From Torulaspora globosa (Eukaryota; Ascomycota; Saccharomycetes; Saccharomycetales; Saccharomycetaceae), in contig NC_050734.1 of assembly GCF_014133895.1 (NCBI RefSeq), positions 558,001 through 622,000 of the forward strand: a stretch of 64,000 bases of DNA, in the 5' to 3' direction. Positions 29,766 to 39,533 of this stretch are shown piece by piece. Both the position numbers and the translations under genes were made by a program. Below the pieces are notes generated by a model. The model saw nothing but the letters and a program-made list of their open reading frames with translations, ran no database searches and was not told the DNA's origin. How positions within the stretch are numbered: the stretch's first letter is position 1; each line of letters begins with the position of its first letter.

Positions 29766-30770
29766 ATGTCTAACTTCAAGAGATTGAAAGTCGACAAAAT
29801 GGTAGGCCAAATCTGTACTCATTCAGGGTCCTTCCACGCGGATGAAGCGCTCGCTGTTTACATGCTGAAATTGTTACCACGGTATAATGACGCCAAGGTT
29901 GTAAGATCGAGAACTCCTGCCGACTGGGATCAAAGCGATATTGTAGTGGATGTCAGCGGGAAATACGATGGTGTCAAGTTTTTCGACCACCATCAGCGTG
30001 AGTTCTTCGAGACATTCGACGATAATCATAAGACAAAACTTTCTAGTGCCGGTTTGGTCTATAAGCATTTCGGGCGTGAAATCATCAAAACTGTCCTTAG
30101 CGACGTCAGTGATGGCGATCTCGGCATCCTGTATCTGAAGGTATACAAGCAGTTCATCGAGGCCCTGGATGCCAATGACAATGGTATAAGCAAATTCGAT
30201 GCGGAAGAACACAGCATCAAGCCGAAGTTTTCAGATTCTGCTATCACTATTCCCGGTATCATTAGCAATATGAACCCTAATTGGAATGATGATTGCTCGC
30301 CAGAAAAATATGACGAACAATTTTTCAAAGCCAGCGCTTTCATTGGTGGTGTCTTCGTCGATTTAGTCAATGGATATGGAAAATCGTGGCTACCAGCGAA
30401 AAGCCTGGTTCAGAAAGCTTTAGAGAGCCGTATGGATGTCGACAAGAGCGGGAAAATAATTGTCTTGGACCAATTCTGCCCGTGGAAGGAACACCTTTTC
30501 GAAGTGGAAAAGCAAATGGGCATCGTCGATGAAATCCAGTTCGTCTTGTTCGAAGACAGCAGCAAGACTTGGAGAGTCTCGACCATACCAATCTCTGCGA
30601 ACTCCTACAAGTTCAGGAAAGGGCTTCCAGAACCTCTAAGAGGCCTGAGAGACCAGGAACTGAGCGAAAAATCAGGAATCCCAGAATGTGTCTTTATCCA
30701 TGCTGCTGGCTTCATTGGCGGAACAAAGACCAAAGAGGGAGCTCTAAAAATGGCCAAGATGTCTTTATAA
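29766..30770 (+). CDS. MYG1: Myg1-family exonuclease (DHH-like)
   Basis: This 334-residue protein belongs to the UPF0160/MYG1 family. The human member is a 3'-5' RNA exonuclease acting on pre-ribosomal and mitochondrial RNA. The family motifs are ICTHSGSFHADEALAVYML near residues 17-35 and FFDHHQREFFETF near 75-87, with metal-binding His and Asp residues. The C-terminal block PEPLRGLRD... FIHAAGFIGG is complete. Sc YER156C is 338 aa. A second in-frame ATG at 29799 would remove 11 basic residues. Alternative starts could affect mitochondrial import, which is only a suggestion. Confidence 0.95.
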   Translation: MSNFKRLKVDKMVGQICTHSGSFHADEALAVYMLKLLPRYNDAKVVRSRTPADWDQSDIVVDVSGKYDGVKFFDHHQREFFETFDDNHKTKLSSAGLVYKHFGREIIKTVLSDVSDGDLGILYLKVYKQFIEALDANDNGISKFDAEEHSIKPKFSDSAITIPGIISNMNPNWNDDCSPEKYDEQFFKASAFIGGVFVDLVNGYGKSWLPAKSLVQKALESRMDVDKSGKIIVLDQFCPWKEHLFEVEKQMGIVDEIQFVLFEDSSKTWRVSTIPISANSYKFRKGLPEPLRGLRDQELSEKSGIPECVFIHAAGFIGGTKTKEGALKMAKMSL

Positions 30771-31649
30771 AGGCCGGCTGTTATCTTTTAAAGTAACATA
30801 ATATTGAATATACAACTGCTTGTCTTGTATGAGTGAGTATCTTTAAAAAGCCGGTGGCGCTTGCCGTTTTTCTTAGTATTTAGCCGCCGAGGTAATAAAG
30901 CGTAAACAAGGGAAGACTTTAAGTCGCACAAGTCACTACAAACAAACTTGTTGACCGCCGTCGCAAACCCTAGGGACATCCCTAGTAAAACTCAGTTATT
31001 GGGATTTACAAAGGAGTGATTTGCTTACTGATTCCGACAATAGCACTAGGAATCCAGGATTCTAGGCAGACCGGAAAAAATGCAGCAGCAAAGAAGATGA
31101 ACTACAAGAGGTGAGGCAGCGAGACGTTATTTCGATGCCTAAAGTCACAAGAGCTAGGAACTTCGAAAGTTGCTAGCGATGCCCTAGCAGGTGAAAGAGA
31201 GCACCAGAAGAAAGAAAGAAAAAAGAGAGAACAATAATCGTCAAGATATCTGCAGTGTTTGATGTAATACGAGGACTCACTAACATCAAAAGACCGCAGA
31301 TGCTATTGAATGCTCCTTTGTCCAGTATGTTTCAGATGTAGGCGACACATTCCGCGTTGAGCGGTTTCCCTGTCCTAACGGAGGACGATGGACAAAATAC
31401 GTCGCTTAACGTGGACTTCACGTCAAAGTTGGTGAATTACCCTCACAATGGTCGAACAACGGATTGCGAGTTGGTTCCATTATTTACCTAGCTGGCACTT
31501 CGCGTGGTAGTATTGAAATCGCCTCACGGAAAAAGCCGTTCTCCTCGTTTCAATCAATACCAGGAATCGATTTATCCCAAGCTTGAGTCTCTAGAGGGAC
31601 TGTATTCATTGTTCACCACGGAACTTTAAGAGTTGAAGGTGGGGTGGCT
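30771..31649. other. BEM2 upstream region, 880 bp
   Basis: This is the longest gene-free stretch in the left half. It contains two dyad-symmetric elements built on CTAGG (30970-30985 and 31046-31065), listed as a repeat and a finding. No tRNA, snRNA, or protein family was recognised. Confidence 0.45.
30970..31065. repeat. two nearby CTAGG-containing inverted repeats
   Basis: CTAGGGA (30970-30976) and TCCCTAG (30979-30985) are perfect inverted copies with a 2-nt spacer. CTAGGAATCC (46-55 of 310xx) and GGATTCTAG (31057-31065) are near-perfect inverted copies around one central base. They lie about 60 bp apart upstream of BEM2. Confidence 0.7.
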
Positions 31650-34600
31650 ATGAAGGGATTAATATGGCCGTCAAAGAATAAAAAACACTCCGGCCAAGGG
31701 AGTACTTCTCCCAGTGTCTCTTCATCATTGAGTCGTTCGAAAAATACATCATCTACACGCTCACTTTCACCCTCAACATCGACTTTGCAATCGAAGAGGA
31801 ATAATGCTTCGGGCAGTAGTCATGGTCCTTTGGAAAAGAATGCTAGCGGGAACGAACATCAGGAAGCCTATAACAATAGACGGAAGAGTTCAGCTACCCT
31901 TTCGCTGAGAAACCATTCTAATCCAAGCAATAATCGATCTTCGGGAAGCGTTTATTTGTTAGATTCTAACAGCAAGTCGATGAAAAGCATAGCATCATCA
32001 GGTCATCGTTTTGAAGAGACTTCGATGTTTTCTTCTGGATCGATTACCCGTGGTTCTTCATCAGAGACAGATGTCAACACCAATGCTAATGGTTCTGAAG
32101 TGAATCTTAACCGAAACCAAAGTTCAGCCAGAGATGATCCTCCCTCGACAGAACAGTCTAATTATGCGCGGGATCAGAATTCTAAGCAGGATGAGGAAAA
32201 GAACATCAGATCATCAGCTAACACTGCAATATCAACAGAATACAGGGTGAGCCTTAATAAGGATAATTATGACTCGATCGTTTTCAAATCGGGATGGCTC
32301 AACAGATCAAATCACATGTCGGCCTCGATCTCAACTCATCACTTGAGATCCGCTGGTCATTCTTCACACACTAATAGAGAAAGTCGATTTTATCATGACG
32401 CTCCAGAGCCGCATAACAACATCCCAGAGTATCGGGTACATCGAGCGCAGCTGAAGGGGCCTGTACTAAATTTTTATAAAAGTGGTTTACCTAGCAATGT
32501 GAAATATTTTGATCCCGCTGCTGGTGGTTCAAGAGAAGATGCTACTTTACCTTCTACGAGCAGCTCATCAGGAACCATTACCGAGAAACAACCTGAGGAA
32601 CAATCATGCGCTATCGAATATTTGAGCGATCAATATCCCCACCCTAAAGCGAAATTAGATAGTGGCGGTAAAATTGTCGCTGGAAATGTGGAGAGCTTGT
32701 GCCATACAGTACTTTTCGCTCACTCGAAAGGTACAACCAATGATATCAAGAATCAGAGGAGTATTATCAATCTCATACTCATCTTGCCTCTGATAGACTA
32801 TTTCAGCAAGTTTTTACGAATGTTCACTTGTTTTGGACTAACTTTTACTAAACATCCTTCGAAAGTCTCTAACAGCTCAAATCAGTACTGCAACATCTCA
32901 CCCCAAGTTGATAATCTGATGACCGAAAGACTGGGACTAGTGGTGAAGACGATACTAGAGATGTTCCCAAGTTTTTTATTGGATGATGAAACCTTCCAAG
33001 AAGTTATAAAGCTTTTGGATACTATATCCCTGCATAATGACGAGATTTCGAATTACCTGAAAATTGCTGTCGCCGATAAGCACAATGAACTCAGTAACAT
33101 TACCGCCTTCAATCGAATGGGAGTATCACAGGGCAATTCTAATAAAGAACTTGAAAATCGGAGAGCCAAACTTCTAAGGGATTTGATGACCGTTGAGGAT
33201 TTCCTAATAATGGATCTTGACAAACTAGCGATGGAAGTGCATGAAATCAATCTGAAATTTGATGCAGTATGGGCACCCCGGTTTGATTATTCGCTTCTTT
33301 ATGATTGCAAATACATCAACGGTGATATCGTTGCGCTAAATCCTTTAACTTTTAACAACCAGAAGAACGTTCACTTTTTAGGCAGACTGCTGACTTGTCA
33401 TCTTTTGTCAAATGACCGCAAGGCCAATCGAAATGCGAAACTTGGAGCTAAAATTCTCACCAAATGGGTTGAATTTGGTGGAAAATTTGAAGCTTTGGGT
33501 GACATGGTTTCTTGGTTGGCTGTTGCGACAATTGTCTGCTCTATACCTATTCTGAGACTGAAGTCTCTATGGACACACGTCCCCGAGAACATACTGAGGA
33601 CCATTTTTAAAGATTGGATCCCAACCATTGCTCAACTGGATAGAAGACATTTATCTTCAAAATCTACCACCAGCGTCTTCATTCTAGCACCGCCAAATCT
33701 GGATAATCCTTTTATCAAGTCCAACGTCATCTCATATTTTGGTGATCTGATGATACACGCAGATGACTTACCTTCAGACACAAAGTTTAAATATTTGGAA
33801 AGAAAAGTCAATAGAACCAAGAATGCTTTTTTCAAATGGCAGGAACGCTTACAGAAAATAAAGCCTGGCAGTGGCGAAGTTAACTCCAAGACTAAAGACT
33901 TTAATCCCGATGAAAGCAATATATGTCAGTTTTGGAGATACCATCTATCTCAGACCTGCTTAAATATCGATGACATTATGAAGCTAAGTCTTGCCTATGA
34001 ACCACCACAAATAGACCAAGAAAGCTACTCCAACGTTGGAGTTCAACGTAGTCCACTTTCAAGTGGTAGCTTTCTTCCAATTCTATTCAATGAGGTTTGT
34101 CCGAGCTACTCCCTTTTTCCCCAGGATTCATTGATAGGCGCGGCGGGCGCTTCGGATTCACAAGATCCGTCTAATGACCGTTCAGGCCCTTCTGAATCAA
34201 GCTTCAATTCAGCTGGACAGTTCTCCACAGATTGCTTATCATCGAGTTCGCCCAACAACTCGAATAGAATTGTGTGGGCGGAGAAGCATATCACGGGGCT
34301 CGAGCAAATCGATGCGCCATTGATGAAAGAACTCTCTTCGAAACAATCTAATAGGCAGCATATGTTGAAATGCATCCGTGATGCTTTCAATGTTGACAGT
34401 GACATTTTTCATGTCGCTGACGATCTAATTTTCAAATCATTGAATGATTTTGATGTTAATTCGAGGCCTTCCAGTGTGGTCATAGAAACACCCAAAAGAT
34501 TCTCACAGCAATCTTTGAATAATGGCAACCATGTAAGCCAAAGGGACATTGAAGACACTCCCAGCAGACTAAGCCGAACACTTGAGAATATGGACTTTTT

Positions 34601-37600
34601 CAGCAATATAGGAAAAGTATCTGAGACTCTGAAAGAATCTGTTATTGAGGTCGTGCTAAAATCAGGCTCCTTAGAAAGGCTATACGATCTTCTGGTTTTG
34701 ACAGCTAGTGTATTCTCCAAGCTAATAGATACCAAAGATTTGGAAAAGTATTACCAACACAAGAGACACCGGTCGCAACTAGGCGCCAATCGCAGCTCTT
34801 TTATGGAAGCAGACTCTATAGGGCTACTTGATTATGCATTTGTGAAATTGACCATGGACATGGACGTTTACACAGAAACATTCTTCAATTCATATAAAAG
34901 CTTCGCAACTACAACATCAGTGATCGAAAATTTAGCCAGGCGGTATGTAGGGGCCAAAAGTTGCGCCTTCTCAATATCGCAGTGTTTGAACGCTACTAGT
35001 GGGTCCAAGGTTCAACAGTTCGAGAATATTCAAAATGGTAAAAAATTCCCCGTTTGGGATACAAAGGTAGGTAACGATGACAGTGTTAGCGCACTAATCT
35101 GGGTTAAAATACAAGTTGGGGCTGCCGAGGCATTGCTAAATCTGGTTGAACACCATTACGCTGACTTCACTGACGATATGAAGTCAAATGCAACTCTCCT
35201 GGATTTTCTCAAAGTCATGGAGCAAGATGTCACTAGTGAATGGCCTAAACGAATAAGGAAAGTTAAAGAGAGTGATCATGTCGACGAATTGAGTGAAATA
35301 GAGAGCCTTGTCTCCAGTTTACATGATCTTTTCAACGCTGTAAGAAGTTGCTACCAAAAGCAGTTGTACAGACCTTTGGGTATCGACAGAACTTTCAGGA
35401 AAGTTACAGGTCTGCTTAACTCTTTTCATAAGATGTCGCTCACGGATTATAACAAGTACCTGAGCTCCAATGATTTTGATGATCCAATGATCACCAGCTT
35501 TCGCCAATTGAAATTTGATCAATATGAGAGCATCATAAACTGGATCTATTCTATGGACTACTTTATTTTCAAGAAGTTTCAATTTGCCACCAAGCAGGAT
35601 TGGTTCGCAACATTTCAAAAACTAGAAGCTACTTCATGCGAGTCGCTCACGTCGTTATATTGCTTACCTTTGCATTCAGTCTCGTACAATCTTATTACCT
35701 CAGGATCAGCACGCTTAGACGATTTAGAAGTTTCCAATGTTTTCGCATGGATATCCAATCTTGATGGTAACCCTGCGGACGGGACTCAACCAGTACTCAA
35801 CAAATTACCTGAAGCAATACAGCTTCTGATAAAACTGCATATGTCCTTAACAGTTTTTTTCATGATAGAAGTTACAGATCTCGAGAAATCCGTAGAAGAT
35901 CGTATCAATACATGTGCTGTTGTGCTACAAATTTTGAAGTACGTGCGTTGGAAAAATTCATCGCTTGATCTCTTCAAAGCAGACGGCGAGGGTTCAGTTT
36001 CCCCCCATATCCCATCGTTTATCGAGACTGCTATTATTAATGCTACTGTATCACCTGAATCTCGATATTACGAACATGCCTGGAGCTCCGCCTACGAATT
36101 ACTATCATCTTCCCGACACCGTTCTCCAGGAAAGATAAGTACATTACTGATCGAAATTAATGACGAGAATATTAAATCATTTAGTGACTTTGATGAAGCC
36201 CATATGTTGAAACCCAAGAACCTCTGTCCGTGTCCAGGTTGGATTGTGCAACGCCTCTTAGAGATCTCCCAGTTTGTTCCGAATATGAGTATAATGAATT
36301 CTAAACTTATCAACTTCGATAAGCGAAGATTTGTTAACAATTTTGTTTCAAATATTCTTGATCTCACTGCCTCGCTTGAGGAGGACATCACAAGCCATGG
36401 CAATATCCCGTTTAGTATTTCACTTTTCCAAAGTTTCATCGATCCTGCAAAAGCTTTCAAGCGAAGCGCAAGAAACCTTGCAATGGCCGAAGGCAAGCTG
36501 TTAAAGTATCAAGAAAAAGGACTTTTCAATGAGATTCTGGCACAGGAGATAGACAAAACTAAGCGTGATCACAAGAAAATCGAGATCTTGAGTGCGCAGG
36601 AACGCGATATAAAAAGATCGGCGATTCTTCAGCAGATGATCCAGCGAAAGCAGCGAAGCTCTGTTATTATCCCAAGCTTGCAAAGAAATGATGTGGCTTC
36701 TCCGCCATTATCGAAAATTCCTTCTTCTGCCGCTTCATCTTCACTATCTAACACCTCTAGGGATAAAAGGAGCTCTGCCGCATCTTATGGCTCCAGAAAT
36801 TCCGTCATCTCAACTTCAGGACACAATCATATGGGAAAAAAAATTGGTGGATTCTTTAAAAGACCATTTTCCATCGGAGGATTTAACTCTTCCGCCTCAA
36901 GCAGCTCCCTGAGTAGCATCTTAATTCCTGGCATTCAAGATGACGGCTCTGTTTCTCCTGATAATTTACCAGCTTTGGATCCGTCAACAATGCAAGACCA
37001 AAAACCCGTTTTTTCTATTAAAACTTTCGAGATAAAGTCTATTATAGAGGTTGTTAATCATCAAAGAGATCCAGCACACCTTTCATCGTTCAAAATTTTG
37101 ATGCATGATGGGCATGAGCACATGTTCCAGGCTCCGAACAGAAGGGACCTGGTGGAGTGGATTGAGATGATAAAAGCTTCAAAGAGGTATGCCTTTCACT
37201 CGAAGAAATATAGAGGCCAAACGCACAATAAGCTCTTTGGGGTGCCGCTTGAAGATGTATGCGAAAGAGAAGGTACGAATATCCCCACTATTATAGTGAA
37301 ACTACTGGAGGAAATAGAGATACGAGGCCTCGAGGAAGTCGGGCTTTATAGAATTCCAGGTTCAGTGGGTAGCGTAAACGCCTTAAAGAACGCTTTTGAT
37401 CAAGAGGGGGCTGTCGGGAACTCCTTCACTTTGGAGGATGACCGGTGGTTCGAGATCAATGCAATAGCAGGCTGCTTCAAGATGTATCTGCGGGAGCTGC
37501 CCGATTGTCTATTTTCGAATGAGAGAATTGATGATTTTGTTCAATTGGCCTTCCAGCTGAAGACCTCCGAAATAACTGAAGAAGCTTACAGGACGAGAAT

Positions 37601-37847
37601 GATAGCCCTGTTGCAGGAGCTACCATCCTGCTATTATCACACATTGAAATTGATCTTTTTTCACTTGAATAAAGTTCATCAACACATGCATAAGAATCGT
37701 ATGGACGCATCGAATTTGGCGATTGTATTTTCTATGAGCTTTATTAATCAGGACGATCTGACGAACAGCATGGGCTCCACCTTGGGGGCTGTACAAAGTA
37801 TTTTGCAATGTTTCATAAAGTCGCCTGGCGACTATTTTAGTGTTTGA
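31650..37847 (+). CDS. BEM2: Bem2 Rho GTPase-activating protein
   Basis: This 2065-residue protein stimulates GTP hydrolysis by Rho1 and Cdc42-type GTPases and is needed for bud emergence and polarity. The N-terminal 350 residues are Ser/Asn-rich and disordered. A large helical middle follows, with regions resembling RasGEF N- and catalytic-type folds. A PH domain lies near 1786-1847. The C-terminal RhoGAP domain spans about 1862-2065 with the arginine finger at R1901 in GLYRIPGS. Sc Bem2 (YER155C) is 2167 aa. GTG codon 31644 lies two codons upstream, but the ATG at 31650 gives MKGLIWPSK as in Sc. Confidence 0.96.
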   Translation: MKGLIWPSKNKKHSGQGSTSPSVSSSLSRSKNTSSTRSLSPSTSTLQSKRNNASGSSHGPLEKNASGNEHQEAYNNRRKSSATLSLRNHSNPSNNRSSGSVYLLDSNSKSMKSIASSGHRFEETSMFSSGSITRGSSSETDVNTNANGSEVNLNRNQSSARDDPPSTEQSNYARDQNSKQDEEKNIRSSANTAISTEYRVSLNKDNYDSIVFKSGWLNRSNHMSASISTHHLRSAGHSSHTNRESRFYHDAPEPHNNIPEYRVHRAQLKGPVLNFYKSGLPSNVKYFDPAAGGSREDATLPSTSSSSGTITEKQPEEQSCAIEYLSDQYPHPKAKLDSGGKIVAGNVESLCHTVLFAHSKGTTNDIKNQRSIINLILILPLIDYFSKFLRMFTCFGLTFTKHPSKVSNSSNQYCNISPQVDNLMTERLGLVVKTILEMFPSFLLDDETFQEVIKLLDTISLHNDEISNYLKIAVADKHNELSNITAFNRMGVSQGNSNKELENRRAKLLRDLMTVEDFLIMDLDKLAMEVHEINLKFDAVWAPRFDYSLLYDCKYINGDIVALNPLTFNNQKNVHFLGRLLTCHLLSNDRKANRNAKLGAKILTKWVEFGGKFEALGDMVSWLAVATIVCSIPILRLKSLWTHVPENILRTIFKDWIPTIAQLDRRHLSSKSTTSVFILAPPNLDNPFIKSNVISYFGDLMIHADDLPSDTKFKYLERKVNRTKNAFFKWQERLQKIKPGSGEVNSKTKDFNPDESNICQFWRYHLSQTCLNIDDIMKLSLAYEPPQIDQESYSNVGVQRSPLSSGSFLPILFNEVCPSYSLFPQDSLIGAAGASDSQDPSNDRSGPSESSFNSAGQFSTDCLSSSSPNNSNRIVWAEKHITGLEQIDAPLMKELSSKQSNRQHMLKCIRDAFNVDSDIFHVADDLIFKSLNDFDVNSRPSSVVIETPKRFSQQSLNNGNHVSQRDIEDTPSRLSRTLENMDFFSNIGKVSETLKESVIEVVLKSGSLERLYDLLVLTASVFSKLIDTKDLEKYYQHKRHRSQLGANRSSFMEADSIGLLDYAFVKLTMDMDVYTETFFNSYKSFATTTSVIENLARRYVGAKSCAFSISQCLNATSGSKVQQFENIQNGKKFPVWDTKVGNDDSVSALIWVKIQVGAAEALLNLVEHHYADFTDDMKSNATLLDFLKVMEQDVTSEWPKRIRKVKESDHVDELSEIESLVSSLHDLFNAVRSCYQKQLYRPLGIDRTFRKVTGLLNSFHKMSLTDYNKYLSSNDFDDPMITSFRQLKFDQYESIINWIYSMDYFIFKKFQFATKQDWFATFQKLEATSCESLTSLYCLPLHSVSYNLITSGSARLDDLEVSNVFAWISNLDGNPADGTQPVLNKLPEAIQLLIKLHMSLTVFFMIEVTDLEKSVEDRINTCAVVLQILKYVRWKNSSLDLFKADGEGSVSPHIPSFIETAIINATVSPESRYYEHAWSSAYELLSSSRHRSPGKISTLLIEINDENIKSFSDFDEAHMLKPKNLCPCPGWIVQRLLEISQFVPNMSIMNSKLINFDKRRFVNNFVSNILDLTASLEEDITSHGNIPFSISLFQSFIDPAKAFKRSARNLAMAEGKLLKYQEKGLFNEILAQEIDKTKRDHKKIEILSAQERDIKRSAILQQMIQRKQRSSVIIPSLQRNDVASPPLSKIPSSAASSSLSNTSRDKRSSAASYGSRNSVISTSGHNHMGKKIGGFFKRPFSIGGFNSSASSSSLSSILIPGIQDDGSVSPDNLPALDPSTMQDQKPVFSIKTFEIKSIIEVVNHQRDPAHLSSFKILMHDGHEHMFQAPNRRDLVEWIEMIKASKRYAFHSKKYRGQTHNKLFGVPLEDVCEREGTNIPTIIVKLLEEIEIRGLEEVGLYRIPGSVGSVNALKNAFDQEGAVGNSFTLEDDRWFEINAIAGCFKMYLRELPDCLFSNERIDDFVQLAFQLKTSEITEEAYRTRMIALLQELPSCYYHTLKLIFFHLNKVHQHMHKNRMDASNLAIVFSMSFINQDDLTNSMGSTLGAVQSILQCFIKSPGDYFSV

Positions 37848-38089
37848 CTTGCATTGCATAATGGCTTCTCACTTTAGCATTCGATGAATGTGCTATCGCA
37901 TTCTTCCTCCTAAAAGATATATATGTTTATGTATACATGTCGTGAAGAATTTAGTTGCATTCAACAATTTATCGTTTCAAGTATACCATGATTGAAGAAT
38001 TGAGATCTTTATGTGATCAGCCCTGATAATGTTGTGATTTAGTTTACCTAAAGGTTATTTACAAGAGATCAATATGTGGCGACATCCGG

Positions 38090-39324
38090 CTAATTCGATC
38101 TGTTGAAATCAGACTTGTGAACAATTTTGATCTTGGAATTTTTCTTCAGCTCTTTCGATAACTCTTGTAGCTCCTTCTCTTTGTCTTGCATGGCCTGTCT
38201 CCTTTGTGCTTGCTCTCTAGCTTTGGCCATGTTTTCTCTGAAGGTTTCAATAATGCCCTTAGGAGGACCATCGGATGTCTGAGGGTGCTTCACGACATCT
38301 GCAATGTTCAGCTTCTTTCTCACCCATTTATTCCTTAAAGTTAGAGTTTGAAGAACTGAGAACATACCATTAACAGCAAAGTATAGCACAACAGCTGCGG
38401 AAAGATTCATTGTTGCGGGAATAGAAACTAATGGCAAGATAGTAAAAAACCTCTTCATAGCGGGAGAGAATTGTTGAGCACCGGTCTCTCCACCAAGTCT
38501 TGTGAATGAGATAAGAACAGCGGCAGTAATAACCTGTAGACCAAGGTAAGGATCTGCCTGTGACAGATCGGTAAACCAAGCGACACCTTGGTTGACAAAC
38601 CCATCCACAGGATGATTTGCCATGGCTCGCAAACCGCTAAAGAAACCCAGAGCAACAGGAACTTGTAGCATAGGCGCCGCCAACCATCTGTTCTTTATGC
38701 CATGGTCGCTGAGAAGCTTCTTCCTCTGCAGAGCGTATTTCTGACCTTCAGACAACTCAGTACTGGACATTAGCTTCGAGTTTATGGCATCTAGTTCAGG
38801 CTTTATATGAGAATTGCGAGCAATGGTATCAGACGACTTCACATATAGAGGAAACATTAGCAGACGAACGGCAATCGTCACAGTACAAATCGTTCCCCAC
38901 CAAGGTAAGCCTGTGTAAACGTGCACGGTTTCCAGCATGTGCTGAACTAAGTCCGGAGGCCACCACCAACTCTTGGCTAACCCAATACTCTGCAGATACC
39001 CAATGTGGCTAGATGCCTCGCCGATCACCTGAGAAGCTTGCTCAGATATGCTGCTCGTCACATTGTTCAACTCATCCATAGAAGGCAGCTGAGTCTGTAT
39101 CTCGGATATAGAAGATTTACCAGCATCCGAAGAATTGTAACGGATTGTTACCAAATTTGATGCTCTGAATGCAATAGGCACTTGAGCTGGTCCCAGACCG
39201 CCTCTAGCTGTCTGATAACGTACTGTCAGTATACGAAAGAGCCAGAATATGCTAAAATCTCGGTACTTAGCCTAGATAGACATACAATTCTCGCAGTGGA
39301 GCGTAAGATCGACGTTCTCAACAT
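38090..39324 (-). CDS. OXA1: Oxa1 inner-membrane insertase, with predicted intron
   Basis: Oxa1 inserts mitochondrially made and some imported proteins into the inner membrane. The frame from 39211 to 38090 is open but has no ATG before the conserved region; upstream it meets TAG at 39272-39274. The minus strand has an ATG at 39324 opening 13 codons (MLRTSILRSTARI, an import-signal-like stretch), then GTATGT at 39285-39280. A TACTGAC follows at 39231-39225 and CAG ends at 39212. Removing 39285..39212 (74 nt) joins exon 1 (39324..39286) to exon 2 (39211..38090) in frame for 386 aa, against 402 in Sc (YER154W). Exon 2 carries EIQTQLPSMDEL, five membrane spans and a basic ribosome-binding tail. 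Sc OXA1 has no intron. The splice is inferred. Confidence 0.88.
39212..39285 (-). other. predicted spliceosomal intron in OXA1
   Basis: This 74-nt segment has a consensus 5' splice site GTATGT (39285-39280) and a near-consensus branch site TACTGAC (branch A at 39226). The 3' splice site TTATCAG ends at 39212, 14 nt past the branch A. Its length is not a multiple of three, and read-through meets TGA inside the branch site. Confidence 0.82.
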
Positions 39325-39533
39325 CTTGAGACCTTAAATGAGTCTCCAAATCGTCTTCTTCTGTTACTTCTTCGCTCTTTGGAGGTTCATCTACGCTCAA
39401 GTAATTTTAAAGGCCAGATTTTTCACATCTGGCATCTATTGATGAGCAAACTCATCAACTCTACAACTTCAACCCATCGTGAGTCCTTCTCATAGTTGCT
39501 CAGGCGCATTTAGTAGAGCCTGAGGCTGAGCTT

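Noticed and set aside
39179..39181. GTG (39181) as start codon of OXA1
   Set aside because: Non-AUG starts are rare in yeast. The splice signals and the frame-restoring 74-nt intron with an ATG and import signal upstream explain the gene better.
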